DNA from: Ichthyophis bannanicus
Lineage: Eukaryota > Chordata > Amphibia > Gymnophiona > Ichthyophiidae
DNA: 64,000 nucleotides
Direction of reading: 5' to 3'
Assembly: GCA_033557465.1 (NCBI GenBank)
Contig: CM066031.1
Location: forward strand, 1,072,617,640-1,072,681,639
A program made the position numbers and the translations under genes. The notes beneath the pieces were generated by a model, which saw only the letters and a list, made by a program, of their open reading frames with translations, was not told the DNA's origin and did not search any database. Shown here piece by piece: positions 35,001-44,639 of this stretch (its first letter is position 1; every line of letters begins with the position of its first letter).

Positions 35001-35840
35001 TGGCACCTGTGACGCCCACATTATGCCTGTGCTGTGCTGTGTTTCCCATACAGGGTGTTGCTGTAGTGTATTATGGCATGTTGCCATTATGTGCATATTG
35101 TTAAAATAAATGTTAACTTGTTGTGTTTGAGAAAAAGTGTTCATGTGTCTCCCTGCACGCTCACTATGGATGCAAGCATGGGATATGTGTCGTGAGAAGG
35201 ATACGTTGTGAAGGCAGACATGGATGTCATATGTGGGGTGCAATAACACACATTCATGGGGTCATATCCATGTGTGTGCGAGTGTGACACCTCGTTAGGT
35301 CTAGGAGATGTTTTTTCTGAGAGGATTCCCGTGAACAACCATGTTACATGGGTTGTCATGAGTTGAACAGTTTGATAACTGGGCATCTGCCTCATACGTA
35401 TGCCTGTCACACATGTCTGGCAGTGCCACATGCATGCCATGGGATTGGTTGTGCAGGCATGCCATCTGATTCGTTGCTTGTGGCACTGTTCACACATATG
35501 CTATCAATGTCTGGTGTGTGAAGGTAAGCAAATACTGGTGTTTGTGAGCAGGCACCATATGAACGATACCATTAAACACCAGTCCAAGCATTGCCCTGTG
35601 TGTAACGGGGCATGCGAATGCCAAAGGACAATAAACACGCTCTGTGCAGGTGACACATGACATGTGTGTCCATTGTTGTACTTGTAGCTGCCAGTGCAAA
35701 CACTGCTACTAAAGCATGCTTGCTTGAACCTCACAATCTCTGACCTAACACATGCATGTACTAAGTACATGGGGGAGCACAGGGACAAAGATTGTATGCA
35801 CACTTTGCATCTATTGTAACATATACTTATATTCATGCGC

Positions 35841-36118
35841 TTATATTTGTCTCCGTGGCCTCCCACGTCTCCCACGTCGAACTCCCCCCTCCCCTGGTGG
35901 TCCACGCTCCTGCTGTGCTTGTGGCGGTGGTGGAGGTGGTGATGCTGCTGGTGGTGGTGGAGGTGGCGGTACCCATCGGTGCATCACGCCAAAAATTCCC
36001 TCCATGGCCACAGCAATTCTATGTAATGGCATGTCCCTCACCTCCTGACGCAATCCCCTGATGTCATGTCCTAATCGTTCCACAGCATTCTGTATACCTT
36101 CACATGACTGACGTATGC
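35841..36118 (-). pseudogene. last exon of a SANT-type gene in E3
   Basis: On the minus strand an acceptor (GTTGCACCCACAG) at about 36119 is followed by a frame beginning GIRQSC. It contains a helical segment (AVERLGHDIRGLRQEVRD) and ends in a proline-rich and Arg/Gly-rich tail (RRGRRGRP) with a stop at 35841. It parallels exon 3 of the E4 SANT gene (55873-56171), which begins GIRHVL at the same splice phase and also ends Pro-rich then RGRGRG. The upstream exons with the SANT domain were not found, so the gene is probably broken. It lies tail-to-tail with the Myb-like gene, as in E4. Confidence 0.6.
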
Positions 36119-39100
36119 CTGTGGGTGCAACAAAGGGTGGCCATGAGACACAGCTCAAATAAGTAAACATCACATGCAACATTGTCACAGATATGGCACA
36201 TCTTTGTATTTGGTAACCGACACACGTGATTGACAACATGGCACAATTTGCACTACACCTTTGTCTGACATGTTAATGTCACAGCCACACACAGCACCTG
36301 GCTCACCTATGTTATGTGGTTTAGAGAACATCCGCATGCATTGGATGTGCATACACACTCACGTCATGCAGCTGTTAAAATAGCCACAGGGACAGATATG
36401 CAGCACATGTGCAGGGTTTGGTGGGGTGAAGCATGTGTGCAGGACAGCATCCACACCTGGAGAGTTGCATTGATGAAGCAGAGATTGTTTTGGGACACCT
36501 GTGGCAGGTTCCACCACAGTTGGATTCATATGTGCAGCATGGACAGACTGGAAGGTATTACGGATTGACTTTGTGAGATGTGGTGGACGCAGCAGCATTA
36601 TCAGCCTTACGTGGCCCTGTCGACTGCTGCGTCAGGTGTCGCAGGACACAGAGGTTCACTTACACCTACTGCCAACACAGCACGGATCTCATAACACTGC
36701 ACGTAGAACACCATGCACATGTGTGGGATTTTCATATGGCATGAGTAACAACAGATGCTGCAGCAGAGGGTGACAGACCACACGCTTGCAACAACATGGT
36801 TATGATGGGCAAACAACAGCACATGATAGCCCCTAGGGATGTGTGAGCAGTGACAGAGCAAGGGGGGGTGGGAATGTGTGACTCAGGTAGACAGCAGGGC
36901 TGCCACCTGTGTGTTGTATATTATTTTCAGAAATAAAGTGGCAGAAAGCTAACGTGTGTAATCATTTGGCTGCCTCACAACCCTTGTAATTGTGACAGCT
37001 ATTGTCAAATATACACAGGACTGCCACATGTTGATAGCCCTGTCTGTATGTCAGGGAGCCTACGTTTGTTATCTACATACATTGAGTTTCCAAGGACCTG
37101 TATGTCTCGCAAACCTCACCTACATAACCATTCACCCTGTGCATTCCGCACATTGTGCAATATGGGTGTATATTAGCGTTCTTAACGGTACTGTCATATC
37201 TTACGATGATTTGCACCTGAGACGTGGACTGTAGGGTATGTTGACTATGTTATGTACCATTTCAGACACTGGATAGGTTTGCGTATGGTAGGTCACATTA
37301 TCCATGGACTATTGGATGTTGGCCTGTTCTTTCCCTGCCACACACCTGTGCCTCAGTGTTGAGGATGACAGTTGGTAGTGCAATTGATGAACTTGGTTTC
37401 TACTCAAAACATGCTGCACCGTAAACTCCATTTCTCTTATGTGTGCATCCGTAGGTATGAATGCACCGTAGTCTGTGCTTTTGTGCGTCACAGTGCCATC
37501 AGCTAACATACGTTACACCCTTTGTGGGCCTAATATGTCTTCCGTCTACGTTGAGCAGAGATGTCACAGCTCTTTGGGGGATCGTTTGACATCTACCTCA
37601 CACACTCCAAACAGGGACTATTGGTTGTTGTGTTGTCCTTGTGGCCGACCTTGCTCACAACTGTTGTCTTAGAGTTGTTCACATGTGTGTGCGCACGCAC
37701 CTTGACCTGCATTCATATCAACTTGAAGACGGAGTGCACATATCATATGTGTGTGAATCACATGAACACAAACACATACCTGTTTAACGATACATGTCAT
37801 TGTGTATTTAAGCATCCCACAGGTGTCAAGATATGTTTTTGCACCTTAACTGTGATGCACATAATGACACCTGACGTGTATTCTCCTGTTTGGTTATATA
37901 CGTTGCCCTCACATTGTGTGGTGTGTATCAAATATTATATACTCCCATACAATGCACAGCTGCTATCTTATGCATATCCAGCATACCCCACATTGATGCA
38001 TATAGATGTGTATCAGTGAGATGTGTGTGTGACATGGAAATGGACCTCAACAAATCCATGTGACACCCGTGTTTCCGGGAATTTAACTGATATTTGCAAT
38101 CTGTGGTTTATTTCTTGATCCCATCATGTACTGTTTGCCCTTGCATCCATTTATGCACTGTTCTGTGATGTGTGACTCTATGCATATTTGTTCAACAAAG
38201 GTGTCTAACAACAACATACCTATTTTTTCCTAATACAGGGTAGAAAGCATAGCCGTCACATTTTTGGAAGAACATTTGCCTGCACCATCACACACCTGTG
38301 GCGGGACCGAAATCCATGGAATTGTTTATGGGGAATTGTGCCATTGGATGTTTGATTTGTGAGACTGATACACATGCCTGTGGTGGACAGTATTGCTCTG
38401 GAACCACTGCTTTGCCCATGACAGACCTGTACAACACACTGTTTATGCCATGCTTTGGCTGGACGTCATGCTAATTGCAGGGACACCGATTAGGTTTCAC
38501 GGACTGTGGCATATTGGCGTATGGCACTTGCCTGTGCATAGCCAGGGTTGCATGGTGGCCTTTGATGTTGCCTTTTGGTTTCTACATACACCCTGCTCTT
38601 TGGACGCTGTGTGCATCAGAGACTCACATTGTCGATGTATATTCTTCGTTCCTTGCCAAATGTGTAGTGGTGCACCTTTGGACATGTGTGTTTGAGGGCA
38701 CACATGATACGATCATCTGCTTGTTTTAACTACACCATACAGGCATGTTTGCGGCATAGGGGCAAGGTTTGAGGGATCCTATTATCTATGTACACCTGCC
38801 CTCCACCTACACATGATACGGATTTTGCAACAACAACGTTTTCCTGGCCGCCACCATCCGTGAAAGATGTTTGCAATGGACAAGGGTGTTTACATGAAAT
38901 TGCGGCCTCCCGGTATCATCTTGCTGTGCGGGTGTTGTTTGTGCTTATGACTTACTATGTTTCTGAGCCACAGCATGTAGATCTATGGTGTCTGTGTGAG
39001 TCACTGTAAGATGTTTGGCCATCATTTCCATACTTACATGGAGACTATTGTGTTTGTTGGATGTACAGACATGACACTATGCATGTATGTGCACACCTTG

Positions 39101-41814
39101 CATTGCAGTCCTGCATGGTCCGGTTTTAACACTTGCATTATGGACACTCTCATTGGCACCTTATATTTGGTATGTGTCACTGTGGGTGTCCATTGTCCTC
39201 CTTCACTTCTGTATCCCATGTAACGTGCTATATATGTTGAAATAATGTCAAAACAACAACCACTGCAAGGGGACATCATGCATGGTGTAATCTCTGCAAC
39301 TTGTTTCCTTTTTAGTGTGTCTGTGCTCATGTGTCTATCCTGCCTGTCAGAATATTCTCCTTGTGATTGTGCTGTATGTTTAGTTTAGACATTGTAGCAT
39401 TCCCCATTTAACAAATTTGGATTAGGTTGTTTGGTGTATCAGTCGTTCCTGAAAATATTGTTCACATTACAACATTGTCACAACATATCTTATTTGAATG
39501 TGTGTGCATCGTTTGTTGCCTGATGGCTATGTTTGGGGGAACAGGTGAGGTGGTTTGGGTCCTTAGGATTCAATGCCACCGTTCTACATGACCTCATATG
39601 TGTGTCACACATTTGAGACATGCAGCAGCAGGTGGAGGTTCGGGACCTACTGGCCAGTGCACAACATGCACCTGCTGAACATTATATCTCATGCCCTTTG
39701 TTTGTGCTGTTGGCAGTGACCTTTCTGTAGCATGTTGGTTTCTGCCCTGATATATGTGTTCCCTCCTTTCACGAGGGATGCACTCACCTTGAAATTTGGG
39801 TTGCACTGTCTACAGTATCTGTGAGGTTTAATCACAATAAATATATATTTTGACAGACATTTGTGTCATTTGCTGCTTCAGCATGTTTTGATACATGGCA
39901 TGCTATGTGTGCCTTTAAATGATTCTGCAATCCAGGGAAACCAGACACCCCTGGAATTGTGTGTCAATGTCACTGGGGTGTCTTGACCAAGGCCACATTG
40001 AGTCCTGGTGTGAACTGGTCCCCCGTTGATTGTTGTCCAAAACAGTTTTCTGTCCACTAGTTTACTCCTCCACTCTTTGAAGTAAGGTACACGTGTGTGT
40101 AATGATTTGCTGCTCATGTCCATGGCCCACCTGTGCTCACATCCATGTATGATGGCAACTGTGTATGTGTCAGACATTTGGCACATCACTGGGTATTACA
40201 GATTCCCATGCAGACACACCCTTTGGACTAGTAGTTGTGCGTTGTGGTCAGTGTGCTGTTTGTGGACGTGGTTGTAGACATGTGTTCTACGTCATAGGTT
40301 TGACGGTTGGATCCCCACATGTGTTGTTTGAGATGTTTTCGTGTTGTGGAAAGTTTACCATTACTTAGCAGCAGATTCAGCACCTCTACACACACCCTTG
40401 CCTCTGTTCAGTGTAGAGCAAGGTGTGCACTCAGAGTTGCCTAGGCATCAGATATTATCTGTTACATAGGTCTGTTTCTTCATGCTGTTTACAGGGCAGT
40501 GCACCTGGGGTTTGGATGGTGCTGTGACTCCGTTGGTGTGTGATACACCTGTTTTTAATGTTAATTTCCCTCCTGTCCTCTGCTATATTGGTAACCAACT
40601 CCCCCACGCATCCTCTGCTGCCCTTTGGGTTCCTTGTCTTTCCTCTTTTGCATGCTGCATCCACTGCCTAACATTTCATCGTGTGTGTGTGCATGCATGT
40701 GTCCATGGTACCAAATATAGGCTGGGATCCGATGTGTGCACAGCAGAACTGCATGTGCATTTCTTCATGATGACTGTGGTAGGTTTGCCTGTCCTTACAA
40801 ACAGCATGCGTCTTGTGTGATGGCCTGCCCTATTTTTGGTATCAAGCCTTTGCTAATGGGCACACGTTGGTGGTGTGGCCTACTGGTTAGTGCATTTGCA
40901 CTTGTGTAAGTTCTCGTAGGTGTGATTCCTCTCTGTTCTCTTGGGTGTGTATGCATGTCCTGCAGAGGTGGTATCAAGTTGTATGACAGTCATATGTGGG
41001 CAGATTAAAGCTGGACGCACATTATAGCCTAATGTGAGTTATGACCACAGTTCAGTCCATCTACGGTCTGACAGCTCAAGTGCCATCCTACCATGATGTG
41101 CATGCTGCTACACCACGTCCTGCAGTCCTACACATTCCAGCATTTCATCTCTCCATGGTTACCTTTCTTGAGTGTGTTCTGCATAGTACTGCAACTCCAC
41201 TGTCATCCTGACATGTCACCTATCCTGCCATTTCAGAATCCTCTGCTGCACACATCTTCACATCCTCTGTCACACACTAACATTGTGTCATGTTACATTG
41301 CCATCACTGTGAGCATAGCTACAGCTGACCCCAACATTTTTCTACATTTCTGTAGCTGCCACATGGCCATAGCCCTGATTTGTGTAATCCAGCAGCTGTA
41401 ATGTACATCCTTCTACTTATGCATTTTGTTTCCTTTAGACTCTGTGCTTTGTTTGGATTAGATATATGTTTGGCACATACCTCTATTACCCTTTAGATTA
41501 TAGAGTTTTGGAGCTCTTAAACAACAGTTTTGCTTAGATATGCACATCCTTAAGCCATCTTATGTCACACCTTCGAATCAGGATGCTTATGGACTAAGTA
41601 CTATGGGGCCCTGGAAGTTGCCAACCTTTACATATTTCCTCTGGATAACATTATACGTCCCCTTGAATGACATGGTTGTTTGGAATGTCTGTTCTTGTGC
41701 ACCCTAAAAGGTGCATCCATTTAGGACACGGGGGTGTGGTTGATGTTATATGCCAGCACAGATTGGTGTACAGTTGCATGCATAAATCAGACATACCTAT
41801 GCCTGCCTTATTCA
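36119..41814. other. long non-coding TG-rich stretch of E3
   Basis: No exon or RNA gene was recognised. The plus strand is conspicuously rich in TGTG and poor in CACA. The opposite bias is seen in E4 at 48076-53000, as expected if this is the inverted counterpart of that arm. An AATAAA is present near 36933. A tRNA-like phrase occurs at about 40877-40935 (GGCCTACTGGTTAGTGCA). Confidence 0.4.
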
Positions 41815-42838
41815 CTGGTGGTTTGGACCCATGACCCCTGCACCGTCAGTCAATGTTTTCACCATTGTCCTACACTGCTGTCCCTTCGTGCATGTCTGCA
41901 CCACTACATTACAGATCCATACATTACTATGGCCATTGCTAACAGCAGACACAGTGCTCCAACCTTGCCCAGCCTCATACAACCCCCTGTACAGCACCCT
42001 ACCAGTGACATTGTGTGATGCCTTGGTGTACAGTGCACTTAAAAGAGGTTGCCTCTGGGGGACCTTATGCAACACCTTCTATTACTGTGCTTGGAGAGTG
42101 CATTTACTATAACTCTTATCTTTGATTAGAGGGATGAGTGGCCTCCAAGAGTGATTTGACAGAACAAAGGTGATCAGTCGGGCACCCTTATTCATGGCCC
42201 ACAGCGGGAGACTGAAACCCTGATCCCTGCACCATTGCTCAATGTCTGGAGCATTGTACTGTGGCTCGGCTCTTCCTCGTACATATCAACATGCCACTTA
42301 TATCTCTCAGTATTCTACTGCCTCCATGCACATCTGCACCCCACCTTAGGACGCCGAGCATTATTATGCCGCAAAAAGCATCAGCTCAACGCTTTAGCAC
42401 GCACAGTATTCATATGCCTCCAATAAATATACCGCGCTGCCTTTGAACGCACACTATTCATATGCCGGATACAATGACATCAGCGCCCCGCTTTAGGCCG
42501 CACTGTATTCATATGCCGCCAAAACCATGTGCGCTTCACACAGTATTTCTGCTACTCTGAAAAACAACCTGACTCAGCCAGCTGTCTTCATTGAGCACTG
42601 TTGGGAATCGAACCCATGATCTCTACACCGTTGGTCATTGTCTTCACCATTGTACTGTGGCTAGGCTCTTCTTTGAACATATCAACACGCCACTTATAAC
42701 TCCTTATTCTACTGCCTCCATGGACATCTGCGCCCCACCTTGGGACTCCCAGCATTACTATGCCGCAAAAAGCATCAGCGCACCGCCTTGGTATGCACAC
42801 TATTCATATGCCGCCACTAAATATGATGCGCTGCCTTT
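41815..42838 (-). repeat. tandem tRNA-like modules at the right edge of E3
   Basis: Three minus-strand tRNA-like modules near 41820-41880, 42210-42270 and 42600-42665. Each has a B-box (for example GGGTTCGATTCCC) about 35 bases from an A-box-like CACAGTACAATGGTG. The last two are part of a direct duplication of about 390 bp (42200-42440 against 42590-42840), which also includes ATTCATATGCCGCC repeats. Such modules mark the L-end in E1, E2 and E4, so this is probably the damaged L-end of E3. Confidence 0.5.
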
Positions 42839-43177
42839 GGTTTATCACATTTTAATTATTTATGTATTTATTGTTTTTATCTTTATTCAGTATTTTTATT
42901 TTATTTTATTTTTTTATTTTTTGATATGCAGTGTATAAAGTTGGTAGTATCCATGGTATTATCATATATATTTTGTTTGTTGTAGTTTGATTTAATATAT
43001 TTTATGAATGTTTTTTAGTGAGTCCTCAACCCCTGAGGAAGTTGTGTACGAAACACGGCCTGTGTCGGGTTGACACACCGTATCCGTGGATTAATAAAGG
43101 CAATCTTTGGACCTCCTGCCACGTTTCCTTGACTGGTTCCTAGTAGCCCACGTGGCGACTTGCTGTTTTTTGGTTTA
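42839..43177 (+). mobile_element. inverted Penelope arm, 3' terminal part
   Basis: Resumes the inverted copy of 15650 down to 15349, including AATAAAGG and the terminal CACGTTTCCTTGACTGGTTCC. About 40 extra bases precede the 15-bp target duplication at 43178. It carries the second hammerhead motif. Confidence 0.85.
43026..43073 (+). ncRNA. hammerhead ribozyme motif, copy 2
   Basis: Stem I is 43026-43032 with 43067-43073 (7 bp). Core CTGAGGA is 43033-43039, and one extra A follows. A weak stem II has GT/AC around TGTGT. Core GAAA starts at 43050. Stem III is 43053-43056 with 43062-43065 (ACAC/GTGT), and C43066 is the expected cleavage position. All conserved core positions are present. The short stem II and extra A recall the compact hammerheads described in Penelope-like elements. 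Dimeric or co-transcriptional activity is possible but untested. Confidence 0.78.
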
Positions 43178-44334
43178 CCATTCCTCTCCTTATGCACCCA
43201 AGCATCCTTCTAGCTTTCGCCCTTGCCTTTTCTATCTGTTTAGCTACTTTAAGATCAGACACAATTATGGGTCCTGTTCTTCTTTTGTGGACAGAAGTGC
43301 TTCACCTCCTATACTATATTGCTCCCTTGGATGGCTGCAGCCCAAATGCATGACCTTGCATTTTTTAACATTAAATCTCAGCTGCCAAGTTCTAGAGCAT
43401 TCTTCAAGCTTAGCTTAATCCCTCTTCATGTTATCTACACATTCCTGGGTGTCTACTGTATTGCAGATTTTGGTATCATCCACAAAGAGGCAAACCTTAC
43501 CCGACAGCCCTTCCGCAATATCACTAACAAAGATGTTAAAAAGAATTGGACCGAGGACAGATCCCTGGGGCATACCACTGGTAACCTCCTTCTGCTTAGA
43601 GTGAACTCAGTTTACCTGTACCCTTTGTCACCTCCCACTCAACCAGTTTCTAACCCAAGCAGTAACTTTAGGGTCCATCCCTAGGGTACTTGGTTTGTTT
43701 ATAAGTCGCCTGTACGAAACGGTGTCAAATGTTTTACAAAAAATCTAAATACATCCACACCTAGGGCTCTCCCTAGGTCCAACTCCCTGGTCACCCAGTC
43801 AAAGCAATCAGATTTGTTTGACAATACCTGCCTCTGGTCAATCCATGCTGCCTCGGATCCAGTAATCTATCAGACTCCACTATTTTCTCTTTCAGCAGTG
43901 CTTCCAATAATTTACTCACCACCAAGGTTATACTAACCGGCCTAAAGTTTTCAACTACTTCTTTACTTCCACTTTTGTGTAAAGGGATCACATGTGCCTC
44001 TCCAGTCCAGTGAGGTCAGTCAGTGGAACTGCTAGAACATTCCCAAGTTCCCTCAGTATTCTCAGGTGTATCCTATCTGGTTCCATTGCTTTGTCTACTT
44101 CAAGTTTAGCTAGCGTCTCACGAACACAGTCTTCTGAAAATTGTTCAAGATGCCCCTCGCTTCTTTTCCTGTTCGTGGTTTTTTTCTGAGATCCTGCTCC
44201 TGGTTCTTCATCTGTGAACACAGAACAGAAATATTTGTTAAGCAATTCCGCTTTATCCTCATCAGCTTCTACATAGTCCTCCCCTTCACCCTTGAGTCTG
44301 ACAATACCACTTTTGCCCTTCCTCTTCTCACTTA
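43178..44334 (-). mobile_element. CR1-like LINE, second subfamily, reverse-transcriptase part
   Basis: Continues the LINE interrupted at 15348. Minus-strand frames give MLNKYFCSVFTDEE (44245), RILRELGNVLAVPLTDL, MIPLHKSGSKEVVENFRPVS (43991) and DPRQHGLTRGRYCQTNL, the fingers and palm of a CR1-type reverse transcriptase, with frameshifts. It is interrupted at 44334 by E4 with target TTA (44332-44334). Not functional. Confidence 0.8.
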
Positions 44335-44532
44335 GGGGTATGTTTACTAAAGTGCGTTAGTGCGATTCGCGTTAGGAGCCGCGGTAGAAACACAAACCCC
44401 AAATAAGGACTTGGGCGGTACATCGTTACCACCAATGCACGTTCCCAAAACTAACGAGCGTTACAGGGCGCTGTGGCACGTTACCGCACGTTAAGCATAA
44501 GAAGGCGCATAGACAGAAATCACTTAAACAGA

Positions 44533-44600
44533 ATTGTAGCATAATGGTACCTGCACTGACCGCTGATACAGGCATCATGGGATTGATTCCCCAGTGTGCC
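44533..44600 (+). repeat. tRNA-like module in the L-end of E4
   Basis: TGTAGCATAATGGTACC (A-box-like) and GGGATTGATTCCCC (B-box-like, one base off), about 200 bp from the terminus as in E1 and E2. A further tRNA-like module lies at 45338-45410 (GTAGCACAATGGTTAAT). Confidence 0.5.
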
Positions 44601-44639
44601 AAATGCAGAAGACTGTCTGAGGCATCACCCTGTACATTG

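Larger units (their letters stand above)
24288..42838 (-). mobile_element. long Harbinger-type element E3, right terminus deleted
   Basis: Left end GGGGCATGTTTACTAAAA after target TTA (24285-24287). The right terminus is missing together with about 103 bp of the Penelope arm, so a deletion removed the junction. From 24288 to about 28200 it parallels E2 (R-arm), including the tRNA-like modules at 25115-25190, 26155-26220 and 28278-28345. It then carries a Myb-like gene (plus, 29694-35000) and, convergent with it, the last exon of a SANT-type gene (36118-35841). This is the inverted gene order of E4. No HARBI1-type transposase was recognised between 36119 and 41800, so it is probably non-autonomous. 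Confidence 0.7.
15349..43177. mobile_element. Penelope-like element, head-to-head inverted pair, heavily invaded
   Basis: Flanked by the 15-bp direct repeat CCATTCCTCTCCTTA (15334-15348 and 43178-43192), which interrupts a CR1-like LINE. The minus-strand part (23048 down to 15349) contains reverse transcriptase, GIY-YIG endonuclease and a 3' UTR. The plus-strand arm (23048-24287, continued at 42839-43177) is an inverted copy of 15349-16974, that is, 3' UTR only. Both 3' ends therefore face outward. The 5' junction at about 23048 has short microhomology (ATGTTC). Later insertions within it are E2, a hAT MITE and E3. Loss of about 103 bp of the plus arm (equivalent to 15651-15753) accompanies E3. 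Inverted and tandem pairs are known for Penelope-like elements. Twin-priming-type inversion during one insertion is an alternative to two insertions. Confidence 0.85.

Noticed and set aside
36607..36861. Possible middle exon of the E3 SANT gene on the minus strand
   Set aside because: Only a few residues (EPLCPATPDAAVD) resemble the E4 exon 2, and the frame stops immediately. Not enough to call.
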